Counted from the stretch's first letter, positions 15,452 to 25,435 are shown. The stretch: DNA of 64,000 bases from Herbiconiux sp. (GCF_004297105.1 NZ_SCVE01000020.1:248001-312000); one strand, 5' to 3'. Notes: generated by a model from the sequence alone, not told the origin. Translations and numbers: made by a program.

Positions 15452-15952
15452 ATGAGTGAGAGCCGACCGACCGAGGCCACCGACACGGCGCACGCCGCAG
15501 CCGCCTTCGACGCGACATTCCGTCGGCTCTACCTGACGTTCCACCGCCGAGACGGTGTCAGGCGCGATGTCTCTCCCGCGTCACGCGCCGTGCTCACCCA
15601 CCTCGCCCACAGCGGCCCGCTCTCCATCGGCGACGCCGCGGCGCACTTCGGCCGCTCGCAGTCCGCAGTGAGCGAGCTGGTGACCCAGCTGGAGAACAAC
15701 GGTCTGGTCGAGCGGCGGCCCGATGAAACCGACCGGCGCCGCACTCTCGTCTGGCTGACGGATGACGGCCGCGCCGAGCTGCGCCGCGATGAATCCGTTC
15801 TCGGTCATGAGCTGCTCGAGCGCGCGATCGAGCGACTTGCCACCGGCGAGATCGGACGGGCGCTCGTCATCCTGAACGACCTCGTCACCGCCGCCGGGGT
15901 ATCCGACGCGCAGGACGGCCCGACACAACCGATCGAAAGGAACCGCCCATGA
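15452..15952 (+). CDS. MarR-family regulator
   Basis: 166-residue winged-helix regulator. The MarR core spans about residues 35-125: SPASRAVLTHLAHSGPLSIGDAAAHFGRSQSAVSELVTQLE recognition region and the wing VERRPDETDRRRTLVWLTDDG with the conserved DxRxxxxxLT pattern. ATG 15452 was chosen because it follows the promoter and a GCTGAGG. Its stop overlaps the start of the zinc-ribbon gene (ATGA), so the two form an operon and may act together. Ligand unknown. Confidence 0.85.
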   Translation: MSESRPTEATDTAHAAAAFDATFRRLYLTFHRRDGVRRDVSPASRAVLTHLAHSGPLSIGDAAAHFGRSQSAVSELVTQLENNGLVERRPDETDRRRTLVWLTDDGRAELRRDESVLGHELLERAIERLATGEIGRALVILNDLVTAAGVSDAQDGPTQPIERNRP

Positions 15953-16182
15953 GCACACCCTGTGAGAGCTGCAGCATGCCGATCGAGAGCGGTCGCTACT
16001 GCGCGTACTGCACCGACGAACACGGCGAGCTGCAGGACTTCGAGGTCCGCTTCGCGGCGATGGTCGACTGGCAGCAGCGGTCCCGTCCTGAAGACGATCG
16101 GGCCGCTCTCGAGGCCGACACCCTCGAGTTCATGGCGTCGATGCCGGCGTGGCGCGAGCATCCGCGGGTGGTCGGCCGCTAG
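15949..16182 (+). CDS. Small zinc-ribbon protein
   Basis: 77 residues with CESC ... CAYC (Cys 5, 8, 18, 21) forming a compact zinc site at the N-terminus and an acidic helical tail (DFEVRFAAMVDWQQRSRPEDD). This matches the putative zinc ribbon family often placed next to small transcription regulators. Translationally coupled to the marR gene; function unknown. Confidence 0.75.
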   Translation: MSTPCESCSMPIESGRYCAYCTDEHGELQDFEVRFAAMVDWQQRSRPEDDRAALEADTLEFMASMPAWREHPRVVGR

Positions 16183-16199
16183 CCAGAACCCAGTCGCAC

Positions 16200-16275
16200 G
16201 CGGGCGAGCACAGCTCGCCCGCCGACAATGACGCGAAAAGCATCCACTGGATGCTTTTCTCCCAGCGTCATTGTC
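16200..16275. terminator. Two-hairpin bidirectional terminator
   Basis: The first hairpin is a 10-bp stem (16200-16209 with 16213-16222). The second is an extended dyad with outer arms 16224-16234/16265-16275 and inner arms 16235-16246/16248-16259 (GAAAAGCATCCA/TGGATGCTTTTC). It serves the zinc-ribbon gene and, from the other side, glnE, whose stop lies inside the outer arm. Confidence 0.8.
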
Positions 16276-19261
16276 CATAGAACAGGCGCTCGAAGACCGC
16301 ACGTGAGCGACGGGTGACGCCGAGGTAGTCCTCCTCGAGACGGGTGGCCGAGCCCGGCGGGTACTCGAGCAGGCGCGCCACGCCCTCCAGCTGGCGGCGA
16401 TCGGTCGGCAGGACGTCCGACGTCTTGTTCGTCCAAAGAGTCATGGCCGACCGCGCGCGTGACGCGAAGATCCAGGCATCGTGCAGCTTGCGGGCATCAT
16501 CGTGGCTGATCAGACCTGCCGCCTCCTCGGCCGACAGGGCCACGAGCGTCGACGTGGTGCGGATGGCGGGCACCCGGGCCGCGTGCTGCAGCTGCAGCAA
16601 CTGCACGTACCACTCGACATCGGAGAGCGACCCCCGCCCGAGCTTCAGATGCCGCGACGGATCGGCACCCTGCGGCAGCCGCTCCTTCTCCACCCGTGCC
16701 TTGATGCGCTTCACCTCGCGCACCTCCGTCTCCGAGATGGATGGCGGGTAGCGCACGGTGTCGGCAAGGGCGTGGAACGCCTCGATCAGGGACTGATCGC
16801 CCGCGACGCCGTTCGCGCGCAGCAGAGCCTGCGCCTCCCACGTGAGCGACCATCGTTCGTAGTAGTTGGCGTACGACTCGAGCGAGCGCACCGCAGGCCC
16901 GTTCTTGCCCTCCGGCCGGAGGTCGATGTCGAGATCGAGCGGCAGCCGGTGGTCTTCGGTGAGGCGATTCAGCTCGTTCACGATGAACTGCGCCACCGAC
17001 TGCGCCGTCTGCTTGTCGACCCGCACCGCACGGTAGACGTAGAGCACATCCGCGTCCGAGCCGAAACCGAGCTCGCCGCCGCCGTAGCGGCCCATGCCGA
17101 TGATCGCGAATTCGATCCCGTCGCCCGCCGACGGCGCCGCCGACTGCCGGATGACGCTCAGCGTGCCCTGCAGATGCGTGGTGGTGATCTGGGTGAGCGC
17201 CACGCCCAGCTCCTCCACCGTGCACATGCCGAGGATCGACGAGATGGCCAGGCGCAACACCTCGCGTCGCCGCGCGGTGCGCAGGGCCATGGCCGCCGCA
17301 TCCGGGCTCTCGTGCCGCGCCACGATCGCCCGTGTCTCGTCTTCGAGCACCGCCACCGGTCGGGGCCGCAGCTCCTCGTCGTTCTCGAGCCACGCCGCCG
17401 CCTCGGGGATGCGCTCGAGCAGCTCACCCACGAACCGTGAGCCCGAGAGCACCTGCGTGAGGCGCGCGGCCGCGCCCGACGAGTCGCGCAGCATCCGGAG
17501 GAACCAGTAGGTCTCCCCCAGCGTGTCGGACAGGCGCCGGAAGGCGAGAAGCCCGTAGTCGGGATCGGCTCCGTTGGCGAACCACTGCAGCATCACAGGC
17601 AGCAGCGTGCGCTGAATGGATGCCCGTCGCGACACCCCCGCCGTCATCGCCGCGATGTGGCCCAGCGCCCCTGCGGGGTTCTGGAAGCCGATCGCCGCGA
17701 GACGCGCCTCCGCCTGCGCGCTCGTGAGCGCCTGCTCGTCAGGCGAGAGGGCCGCCACAGCGGCGAGGAGCGGACGGTAGAACAGGCGCTCGTGAAGAGT
17801 GCGCACCCGAACCTTGATCTCGGTCCAGCGCGCGATGAGGTTCGCCGCACTCGTGGCGAGGCCGCTGCCACGGGCGAGCACGCGCTGCTCGGGCTCGTTG
17901 CGGGGCATCATGTGGGTTCGGCTGAGGTGCCGGAGCTGCATCCGGTGTTCGAGCAGGCGCAGCACGCGGTAGTCCTGTGCGAACTCGACCGACTCGACAC
18001 GGCCGATGTACCCGCCTTCGGCGAGGGCGGCCAGCGCCGGAAGCGTGCCCCGCTGGCGCACGCTCTCATCCGTCTGGCCGTGCACGAGCTGCAGCAGCTG
18101 CACCGTGAATTCGATGTCACGCAGACCACCCGGCCCGAGCTTCAACTGGTATTCGACATCGGCGGGCTTGATGTGCTCGGTGACGCGCTCGCGCATGCGC
18201 TGCACCGACTCCACGAAGTTCTCGCGGGAGGCGCTCGACCACACCTTCGGAGCCACGATCCGGGTATATTCCTCGCCGAGCATGAGATCGCCGGCCAGCG
18301 GCCGTGCCTTCAGCAGGGCCTGGAACTCCCAGTTCTTCGCCCAGCGGTCGTAGTAGGCGGCATGCGACTCGAGCGATCGCACCAGAGCACCCGCCTTGCC
18401 CTCGGGTCGCAGATTCGGGTCGACCTCCCAGAGGCCCGGCTCGATGCCCGCCTCGGAGATACCGCGCATCGTGACCATGGCCAGCCGCGTGGTGATCTCG
18501 ATCGCGGTCGAGGCGCCGATCACCCCTTCGGCATCGGGCTCGCCCACGAAGATCACATCGACATCGCTGACGTAGTTGAGCTCGCGCGCCCCGGCCTTGC
18601 CCATGCCGATGATCGCGAGCCGTGCCTCGCGCACCTGCTCGATGGGGAAGTGCCAGAGGCCGTTGCCCTTCGTGGTCAGCTGCGTGCGGGCGACCGCGAG
18701 TGACGCTTCGAGCGCCCCGGCCGCGAGGTCGGCGAGGCTGGAGGCGATGCGGTCGAGACCCGCCACCGGGTTCGGTTGCTCGAGGTCGTAGGCCGTCACG
18801 CGCGCGAGCAGTACGCGGTACCGCACCCGGAGGGCCGTCCAGGCGTCTTCGCCGACGATTCCGGCGAAGCCCTCGACCGCCTGCACCGAGGCCAGCAGCT
18901 CGCTCTTCGCGATCTCCGCCGTCGGCAGCGCCAGGTCGGCGACGCCCAGTTCGGGCAGACGCGAGGGGTGCCGCACGAAGAAGTCGGTGAGACCCTCGGA
19001 TGCGCCGAACACCCGAACGACCCTGGTTCGCAGCAGCGGGTCGACGAGCGCGGCCGTCATGACCTCGGGGGCGCGCTGAAGGATGCGCTGCACCCCACGC
19101 AGCGCCAGATCCGGATCCGCGGCCGTCTGGAACGAACCCAGCAGCTCGAGAAGCGGCACTCCGCTGACGGCCTCGAGGGCGCGCAGCTGCTCGTCGGCCT
19201 CCCCGAGGTGGGCGAAGCCCACCCGGGCGAGGTCGGTGAGTGTGGTCTGCGAACGAGGCAT
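16268..19261 (-). CDS. glnE: Glutamine synthetase adenylyltransferase/deadenylase
   Basis: 997-residue bifunctional enzyme that adds and removes AMP on the adenylylation Tyr of glutamine synthetase. Both nucleotidyltransferase domains are visible: GMGKAGARELNYVSDVDV (about 225) and GMGRYGGGELGFGSDADV (about 735), each followed by the LRPEGK strand and separated by the PII-like linker and helical GlnE domain. Length and motif set are complete. It lies between glnA (upstream across the element) and glnA2 (immediately behind it on the same strand, 78 bases away), the usual actinobacterial nitrogen cluster. Confidence 0.96.
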   Translation of the reverse strand: MPRSQTTLTDLARVGFAHLGEADEQLRALEAVSGVPLLELLGSFQTAADPDLALRGVQRILQRAPEVMTAALVDPLLRTRVVRVFGASEGLTDFFVRHPSRLPELGVADLALPTAEIAKSELLASVQAVEGFAGIVGEDAWTALRVRYRVLLARVTAYDLEQPNPVAGLDRIASSLADLAAGALEASLAVARTQLTTKGNGLWHFPIEQVREARLAIIGMGKAGARELNYVSDVDVIFVGEPDAEGVIGASTAIEITTRLAMVTMRGISEAGIEPGLWEVDPNLRPEGKAGALVRSLESHAAYYDRWAKNWEFQALLKARPLAGDLMLGEEYTRIVAPKVWSSASRENFVESVQRMRERVTEHIKPADVEYQLKLGPGGLRDIEFTVQLLQLVHGQTDESVRQRGTLPALAALAEGGYIGRVESVEFAQDYRVLRLLEHRMQLRHLSRTHMMPRNEPEQRVLARGSGLATSAANLIARWTEIKVRVRTLHERLFYRPLLAAVAALSPDEQALTSAQAEARLAAIGFQNPAGALGHIAAMTAGVSRRASIQRTLLPVMLQWFANGADPDYGLLAFRRLSDTLGETYWFLRMLRDSSGAAARLTQVLSGSRFVGELLERIPEAAAWLENDEELRPRPVAVLEDETRAIVARHESPDAAAMALRTARRREVLRLAISSILGMCTVEELGVALTQITTTHLQGTLSVIRQSAAPSAGDGIEFAIIGMGRYGGGELGFGSDADVLYVYRAVRVDKQTAQSVAQFIVNELNRLTEDHRLPLDLDIDLRPEGKNGPAVRSLESYANYYERWSLTWEAQALLRANGVAGDQSLIEAFHALADTVRYPPSISETEVREVKRIKARVEKERLPQGADPSRHLKLGRGSLSDVEWYVQLLQLQHAARVPAIRTTSTLVALSAEEAAGLISHDDARKLHDAWIFASRARSAMTLWTNKTSDVLPTDRRQLEGVARLLEYPPGSATRLEEDYLGVTRRSRAVFERLFYGQ

Positions 19262-19338
19262 CAGCGCATCAGGGCAACCTGGCCGGAGCGACGGGCGGCA
19301 CGGGATTCATTCGTGCCGGCCGAAGGCCGGACCATCGG

Positions 19339-20676
19339 CTACAGGATCTCGAGGTTCGATTCGAGCTCGTAGGGCGTGACCTGAGCGCGGTAGGCCTTCC
19401 ACTCCTGCCGCTTGTTCAGCAGCACGTAGTTGAACACCTGCTCACCGAGCGTCTCGGCCACGAGCTCCGACTCCTCCATCAGGCTGATGGCGCGGTCGAG
19501 CGAGGCCGGCAGAGCGTCGTAACCGAGCGCCTTGCGCTCCGCATCGGTGAGGCTCCACACGTTGTCCTCCGCCTCGGGCGGCAGTTCGTAGCCCTCTTCG
19601 ATGCCTTTGAGCCCCGCGGCGAGAAGCAGCGAGTAAGCCAGGTACGGGTTCGCCGCAGAGTCGATGGCGCGGTATTCGATGCGCGACGACTGGCCCTTGT
19701 TGGGCTTGTAGAGCGGCACACGAACGAGCGCCGAGCGGTTGTTGTGGCCCCAGCAGACGAAGCTCGGGGCTTCGTCGCCGCCCCAGAGGCGCTTGTAGGA
19801 GTTCACGAACTGGTTCGTGACGGCCGTGATCTCGGGGGCGTGCTTCAACAGGCCCGCGATGAAGTTGCGGCCGATCTTCGACAGCTGGTACTCGGCACCG
19901 GCCTCGTAGAACGCATTGGCGTCGCCCTCGAAGAGCGAGAGGTGCGTGTGCATTCCGGAACCCGGATGACCCGACAGCGGCTTCGGCATGAACGTGGCGT
20001 AGACGCCCTGCTCGATGGCCACCTCTTTGATCACCGTGCGGAACGTCATGATGTTGTCGGCCGTGGTGAGGGCGTCGGCGTAGCGGAGGTCGATCTCGTT
20101 CTGGCCGGGACCGGCCTCGTGGTGGCTGAACTCCACCGAGATGCCGAGGTCTTCGAGCATGCGCACCGAACGGCGTCGGAAGTCGTGCGCGGTGCCACCG
20201 GGCACGTTGTCGAAGTAGCCGGCCGAGTCGACGGGCTCGGGGCCGTTCGGGCCGTACTGCGACGACTTGAGCAGGTAGAACTCGATCTCGGGGTGGGTGT
20301 AGAACGTGAATCCGCGGTCGGCCGCCTTGGCGAGGGTGCGCTTCAGCACGTTGCGGGGGTCGGCGACGGCGGGCTGGCCGTCGGGCGTGGTGATGTCGCA
20401 GAACATGCGCGCCGTGGGGTCGATCTCGCCCCGCCAGGGCAGGATCTGGAACGTCGTGGGGTCGGGATGGGCCAGCACGTCGGCCTCGAACGAGCGGGTG
20501 AGACCCTCGATGGCCGAGCCGTCGAACCCGAGGCCCTCGGCGAACGCGCCCTCGACCTCGGCCGGGGCGATGGCTACGGATTTCAGCGTTCCGACGACGT
20601 CTGTGAACCACAGTCGAACGAACTTGATACCGCGTTCTTCGATCGTACGAAGGACGAAGTCCCGTTGCTTATCCAT
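19339..20676 (-). CDS. glnA2: Glutamine synthetase type I, GlnA2
   Basis: 445-residue GSI-alpha-type enzyme (GlnA2 group). Metal-site HPEIEFYLL, SGMHTHLSL and the ATP-site NRSALVRVP are present. It lacks the [14 protein letters not shown] adenylylation loop of GlnA1 and the 25-residue GSI-beta insert, so it is probably not controlled by GlnE. In mycobacteria and Streptomyces GlnA2-like proteins are secondary synthetases or polyamine-related; the sequence does not decide. ATG 20676 gives the family's usual length. Divergent from nadE with only 56 bases between starts. Confidence 0.93.
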   Translation of the reverse strand: MDKQRDFVLRTIEERGIKFVRLWFTDVVGTLKSVAIAPAEVEGAFAEGLGFDGSAIEGLTRSFEADVLAHPDPTTFQILPWRGEIDPTARMFCDITTPDGQPAVADPRNVLKRTLAKAADRGFTFYTHPEIEFYLLKSSQYGPNGPEPVDSAGYFDNVPGGTAHDFRRRSVRMLEDLGISVEFSHHEAGPGQNEIDLRYADALTTADNIMTFRTVIKEVAIEQGVYATFMPKPLSGHPGSGMHTHLSLFEGDANAFYEAGAEYQLSKIGRNFIAGLLKHAPEITAVTNQFVNSYKRLWGGDEAPSFVCWGHNNRSALVRVPLYKPNKGQSSRIEYRAIDSAANPYLAYSLLLAAGLKGIEEGYELPPEAEDNVWSLTDAERKALGYDALPASLDRAISLMEESELVAETLGEQVFNYVLLNKRQEWKAYRAQVTPYELESNLEIL

Positions 20677-20732
20677 CGGCGGAACAGACCCTCTCTCCGG
20701 CACTGGTTCATGCCCCTATTAGGCTAGTGGCT

Positions 20733-22487
20733 ATGCCGAGACTTCGCTTAGCGTTGGCCCAAACCAACCCCGTTCTGGGGGACCTCGAGGGCAACGCCCG
20801 CGAGATCGTCCGGTTCACCCAGGATGCCGTCGCCCAGGGCGCCGACCTCGTCGCGTTCGGCGAGATGGCGATCTCCGGCTACCCCATCGAAGACCTCGCA
20901 CTGCGCCCGAGTTTCCTCGCCGCGGCGCACGCCCGCGTGGAACTGCTCGCGCGCGAACTCGCGGATGCCGGACTCGGCGACGTCCCCGTGATCGTCGGCC
21001 ATCCCGACGGCCCGTTCGAGCCGCGCCTGCTCGGCACCAGCAACGCGCCCACCGCCATCGCTCAGAACGCGGCCAGTGTGCTGCAGGGCGGTCGGGTCGT
21101 CGCGCGCTACGCCAAGCACCACCTGCCGAACTACTCGGTGTTCGACGAGTACCGCATCTTCATCCCCGGCGACGAGCTGCTCGTGCTCCGGCTGCGGGGC
21201 GTCGACGTGGCCCTCATCATCTGCGAAGACCTCTGGCGCGACGGCGGCCCCGTGGGCCGGGTACTGCACGCGGATGCGGGCCTCCTCGTGGTCATCAACG
21301 GCTCCCCCTACGAGCGCGACAAAGACGAGGTGCGTCTGCCGCTCGTCACGCGGCGCGCCGTCGAGACTGACACCATCGTGGCGTACGTGAACCTCGTCGG
21401 AGGGCAGGACGACCTCGTCTTCGACGGCGACAGTGTCGTGGTCGACCGCGACGGCACCGTTCTGGCCCGATCGCCGCAGTTCGTCGAAGGCCTGCTGATC
21501 GTCGACATCGACCCCGAAGGGGCCACCGAGACCCCCTTGCCGGCCGACGTCCAGCGCGTCGAACTGACTCCCGCCGCAGCGGTGGACGAGTCATCCGTCG
21601 CCGCCTCATCGGCCCCCCTGCCGGTGGTGATCGCCGACCTGCCCGACGACCGCGAGCAGATCTGGAACGCGCTCGTGCTCGGACTGCGCGACTACGTGCA
21701 GAAGAACCGGTTCCCGTCAGTGATCCTGGGCCTCTCGGGCGGCATCGACTCCGCCGTGTGCGCGGCCCTCTCGGCCGACGCCATCGGCGCCGACAACGTC
21801 TACGGCGTCTCGATGCCGTCGCGCTACTCCTCCGGCCACTCGCGCTCGGATGCCGACGACCTCGCCGAGCGCATCGGGCTGCACTACCGCACGGAGGCGA
21901 TCGCCGACCTCGTGCTCCCGTTCGAGACACAGCTCGGCCTCACGGATGTCGCGGCCGAGAATCTGCAGGCGCGGGCCCGCGGGGTGATCCTCATGGGGTT
22001 GTCGAATCAGGAGGGGCACCTGGTGCTCACCACCGGCAACAAGAGTGAGCTCGCCGTCGGCTACTCCACCATCTACGGCGATTCGGTCGGCGGTTTCGCG
22101 CCGCTGAAAGATGTGCCGAAGCTGCTCGTCTGGGAGCTGGCCCGCTGGCGCAACGAGCACGCCGCTGCGCGCGGCGAGACTCCCCCGATCCCCGAGAACT
22201 CGATCTCGAAGCCGCCGTCGGCCGAACTGCGGCCCGACCAGACCGATCAGGACTCCCTGCCCGAATACGACGTGCTCGACGCGATCCTCGAGGCCTACAT
22301 CAACGGCGGCCACAGCATCGCCGAGATCGTGGAGCAGGGATTCGACCTGCCGACCGTCGAACGCATCACCGGTCTCGTCGACCGCGCCGAGTGGAAGCGC
22401 CGGCAGAGCGCCATCGGGCCGAAGATCTCGCGCACCGCGTTCGGGCGCGACCGGCGGTTGCCGATCACGTATCGGCCGAATCGCTAG
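20733..22487 (+). CDS. nadE: Glutamine-dependent NAD+ synthetase
   Basis: 584-residue two-domain enzyme making NAD+ from deamido-NAD+, ATP and glutamine. The N-terminal nitrilase-like glutaminase domain shows the triad Glu (AFGEMAISGYP), Lys (AKHHLPNYSVFDE) and Cys (ALIICEDLWRDGG). The C-terminal synthetase has the PP-loop LGLSGGIDSAV and the TTGNKSELAVGYST motif. ATG 20733 is preferred over GTG 20727. A TAGGCT -10-like hexamer 7 nt upstream suggests a very short leader. Its TAG stop abuts the stop of the convergent hydrolase gene. Confidence 0.96.
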   Translation: MPRLRLALAQTNPVLGDLEGNAREIVRFTQDAVAQGADLVAFGEMAISGYPIEDLALRPSFLAAAHARVELLARELADAGLGDVPVIVGHPDGPFEPRLLGTSNAPTAIAQNAASVLQGGRVVARYAKHHLPNYSVFDEYRIFIPGDELLVLRLRGVDVALIICEDLWRDGGPVGRVLHADAGLLVVINGSPYERDKDEVRLPLVTRRAVETDTIVAYVNLVGGQDDLVFDGDSVVVDRDGTVLARSPQFVEGLLIVDIDPEGATETPLPADVQRVELTPAAAVDESSVAASSAPLPVVIADLPDDREQIWNALVLGLRDYVQKNRFPSVILGLSGGIDSAVCAALSADAIGADNVYGVSMPSRYSSGHSRSDADDLAERIGLHYRTEAIADLVLPFETQLGLTDVAAENLQARARGVILMGLSNQEGHLVLTTGNKSELAVGYSTIYGDSVGGFAPLKDVPKLLVWELARWRNEHAAARGETPPIPENSISKPPSAELRPDQTDQDSLPEYDVLDAILEAYINGGHSIAEIVEQGFDLPTVERITGLVDRAEWKRRQSAIGPKISRTAFGRDRRLPITYRPNR

Positions 22488-24437
22488 CTAGCTCTTCAGC
22501 ACCGCGATCCACACGAACCAGATGATCATCGCCAGCCAGACCAGGGTGGCGGAGGCAGCCAGGGCGGCCGTGGGGCGGTTGCCGAGGCGCCAGACCGGGA
22601 TGATGCCGAGGAACCCGACTCCCAGCAGGATGCCGAGCCAGGGAACGATCGTCGGCACGCCCACGAGCGCGAAGCCCGGGTTCGCAGCGAGGGTCGAGGC
22701 CATGACGATCCACACCGCGGCCAGGAACACGGCACCCGTCACCGGCGCGATGCCGCTCACGAGCAGCAGCACGAAGGGCTCCCGGCGGGCGGCCTGCACG
22801 ATCACCGCGATGATCCAGCCCACGAGCCACAGCACCACGAATGCCCCGAAGATCAGGGGGATCGTGAGTTCGAACGCGTTCTGATCCTCCACCGCGGCCA
22901 CCACGGAGGCGACGCGCGACGTCTCGTGCACGGAGTCTCCATCGATGATCGGATAGATGGTCTCCCCGTCGATGCACGCCGTCTGCACGGGAGTGCCCGG
23001 TGCGGCCAACCAGGTCGCGAGCTGATCCATGCCGCACGGGTCGGCCGTGACGCCGGCTCGCCCGAGCGAGGCCAGGGTGACGAGCTGGTTGTTGGGGAAC
23101 GCCGCCTGGCCGCCCTGGGCCGCCTGCACGGGGATGAGCGGGTCGGTCGTGCTCGCGAAGATCAGAGTGGGCTGGCCGACGGCACCGAATGCACGCGTCT
23201 CGGAGGGTGACGGCGCGAGACCCTGCCCCGCGCACACCACGTCGGTGGCGGTGAGGTAGGTCAGCACCGGCAGGGGCACCGGCGTCGTGTCCACCGCACC
23301 CTCCGCGGCCGGCGCGGTGGGGTCGAGCGACCAGAAGGGCTGCTCGTCGCGGCACGAGTTCAGCCAGTAGAGCCCGAGACTGGTGGATGCCACGTTGTCG
23401 AGCGCCGCCGGAATGAACGGGTTGATCGCATCCGTCTCCCCCGCCGCCAGCCGTGAGAGCAGGTAGGGCACGGCCGCCGCGGTGGCGGGGTCGTAGAGGG
23501 CCTGCTGCACGATCGTGACCACGTCGGATCCGGTGAGCGAGTAGTAGCGTTGCGCACCCGTGATGGGGTTCGTCATCAACCCGTGCACAGGGTCATCACT
23601 GAAGATCGTGGCCGCAGCCGTGAGATCGGCGTTCAGGTCGGGGTACTGGCCCTGCGAGGAGGCCGACAGGCTGCTGAGCGCGCTGGACAGCGCCACGTAC
23701 GCGTCACCCTTGACGTCGCGGTCGACGGGCGAGAACGCGTTCATCACCACCGCGTCGACGCCCGAGGGATCGGTCACCGCCACGGTCTGCATGACCTTGG
23801 TCGACCAGGAGTCGCCGAAGACGGTCCAGACCGGGATGGCGAGGGTCTGGCGGAGGTCGACGACATCCGCGGCCATGTCGGTCTTGGCGTACGCCGTGAC
23901 GTCGCCGCCGGCCTCGGTGAAGGCCGCGATGCAGTTCTTCACCTCGACGCTGACGGCCGTCATCTCGGTGGCGGGCGAGTCATCCGTGGTGAACGTGTCG
24001 GAGTACGCCGAGGATGCCGCGGGGCAGTCGAGCGGGTTGCTCGAGTCGATCCCGCCGCGCTGGCCGAGCACGATGACGTCGCGGTTCGCTCCGATGCGCG
24101 GATTGTCGGCGAGGGCGATCGCCGCTGAGTACGAGCTCTGGCCGGGCCCACCCGCCATGGTGACGATGGGCGATGCCGTGGCCGCCCCGCTCGAGGCCTT
24201 GAGCACCACATAGGGCATCGAGATGGTGCGCGAATCGGGCTTGGCCCGCACCTCGGGAACGGTCAGTGTTCCGCACGTCGCTGTGGCAGGCACCCCCTCG
24301 GGGCAGCTGCTCTCCGCCACGGTGGCCGCGCTCGCCGAGACGGCTGTGCCTCCCAGCAATGCGGCGGCGACAGCGACGACCAACGCGAATGGCGCAATTC
24401 TTCGACGGCCCACGTCTCCCTCTCGAGTTCGGGTCAC
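22488..24437 (-). CDS. Secreted alpha/beta-hydrolase-like protein with 4-helix tail
   Basis: 649 residues: signal peptide, S33/TAP-like alpha/beta-hydrolase domain (about 45-500) and four C-terminal membrane helices (about 525-645). Actinobacterial tripeptidyl-peptidase-like relatives carry GxSxG, Asp and His. Here the oxyanion loop AGGPGQSSY is kept and the nucleophile region reads VFGDSWSTKV (GDSWS, last Gly lost). Asp is possible in STTDPLIP, but the catalytic His position reads LGRAG. It may be inactive or changed in function. The fused membrane part, containing Arg-free hydrophobic helices, suggests a sensor or anchored binding role. Convergent with nadE, divergent from panB. Confidence 0.8.
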   Translation of the reverse strand: MTRTREGDVGRRRIAPFALVVAVAAALLGGTAVSASAATVAESSCPEGVPATATCGTLTVPEVRAKPDSRTISMPYVVLKASSGAATASPIVTMAGGPGQSSYSAAIALADNPRIGANRDVIVLGQRGGIDSSNPLDCPAASSAYSDTFTTDDSPATEMTAVSVEVKNCIAAFTEAGGDVTAYAKTDMAADVVDLRQTLAIPVWTVFGDSWSTKVMQTVAVTDPSGVDAVVMNAFSPVDRDVKGDAYVALSSALSSLSASSQGQYPDLNADLTAAATIFSDDPVHGLMTNPITGAQRYYSLTGSDVVTIVQQALYDPATAAAVPYLLSRLAAGETDAINPFIPAALDNVASTSLGLYWLNSCRDEQPFWSLDPTAPAAEGAVDTTPVPLPVLTYLTATDVVCAGQGLAPSPSETRAFGAVGQPTLIFASTTDPLIPVQAAQGGQAAFPNNQLVTLASLGRAGVTADPCGMDQLATWLAAPGTPVQTACIDGETIYPIIDGDSVHETSRVASVVAAVEDQNAFELTIPLIFGAFVVLWLVGWIIAVIVQAARREPFVLLLVSGIAPVTGAVFLAAVWIVMASTLAANPGFALVGVPTIVPWLGILLGVGFLGIIPVWRLGNRPTAALAASATLVWLAMIIWFVWIAVLKS

Positions 24438-24512
24438 CAGGTACGCATTCGGGTTACGTGCCCACCAAGCTATCGCATCCGCCCTCTCGCGCCTCGCAAC
24501 TACACTGAGGAG

Positions 24513-25346
24513 ATGCCAGAGCAGACGACGCCGTCAGAGAAGCCGGTCACGAAGCGGGTTCGCACCCGCCACTTCCAGAACGCGAAAGACACCGGCATCA
24601 GCATCACGGGCCTCACCTCCTACGACATGCTCTCGGCCCAGATCTTCGACGAGGCGGGCATCGACTTCCTGCTCGTGGGCGACTCGGCGGGCAACAACGT
24701 GCTGGGCTACGACACCACGGTGCCGGTGACGGTGGATGAACTCATCCCTCTCGCCCGAGGCGTCGCGGGTGCCGTGTCGCGCGCCTTCGTGGTGGCCGAC
24801 ATGCCGTTCGGCTCCTACGAGAACAGCGCCGAGGAGGCTCTGCACACGGCCGTACGGTTCATGAAGGAGTCGCGGGCCCACGCCGTGAAGCTCGAGGGCG
24901 GCGTGCGCAGCGCGGAGAAGATCCGGCGCATCGTCGATGCGGGCATCCCCGTGATGGCGCACATCGGCTTCACGCCGCAGAGCGAGCACGGCCTCGGCGG
25001 CCACATCATCCAGGGGCGCGGTGAGGGCGAGGCGGCTCTGCTCGCCGATGCACTCGCGGTTCAGGATGCCGGGGCCTTCGCCGTGGTGCTCGAGATGGTG
25101 CCCGCCGCGGCCGCCGCGAAGGTCACGAAGGCGTTGCGCATCCCCACCATCGGTGTGGGCGCCGGCCCCGATGTCGACGGCCAGCTCCTCGTCTGGACCG
25201 ACTTCGCCGGCTTCTCGACAGGCCGCATCCCGAAGTTCGTGAAGCAGTACGCCGACCTGCGCGGCGTACTGACGGATGCTGTCACCCGCTTCCGCGCGGA
25301 TGTCGACGATCGCAGCTACCCGGGCACCGAGCACTCGTACGACTAG
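24513..25346 (+). CDS. panB: Ketopantoate hydroxymethyltransferase
   Basis: 277-residue enzyme converting 2-oxoisovalerate and methylene-THF to ketopantoate for CoA synthesis. Motifs: YDMLSAQIFDEAGIDFLLVGDS (metal Asp), YENSAEEAL, VKLEGG (substrate Lys), MAHIGFTPQS and VLEMVPAAAA. Complete length. A -10-like TACACT (24501-24506) lies just before the RBS GAGGAG, so the leader is minimal. Followed by a small gene and ppgK on the same strand. Confidence 0.96.
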   Translation: MPEQTTPSEKPVTKRVRTRHFQNAKDTGISITGLTSYDMLSAQIFDEAGIDFLLVGDSAGNNVLGYDTTVPVTVDELIPLARGVAGAVSRAFVVADMPFGSYENSAEEALHTAVRFMKESRAHAVKLEGGVRSAEKIRRIVDAGIPVMAHIGFTPQSEHGLGGHIIQGRGEGEAALLADALAVQDAGAFAVVLEMVPAAAAAKVTKALRIPTIGVGAGPDVDGQLLVWTDFAGFSTGRIPKFVKQYADLRGVLTDAVTRFRADVDDRSYPGTEHSYD

Positions 25347-25435
25347 CGCGGCCGTGCCGCCACGCCCGCCCGCCCGGCACCCGCAATAGGATCTGTGCGG
25401 GGAGTCCTCTCCCGAACCACGACCATGGAGGAATG

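Noticed and set aside
19442..20611. 389-codon frame over glnA2 on the same strand
   Set aside because: Arg/His/Gly-rich shifted reading of glnA2 without any domain.
22478..22496. GCTAGCTAGC palindrome between nadE and the hydrolase gene
   Set aside because: Only the two adjoining stop codons on opposite strands; no stem extension or U-tract.
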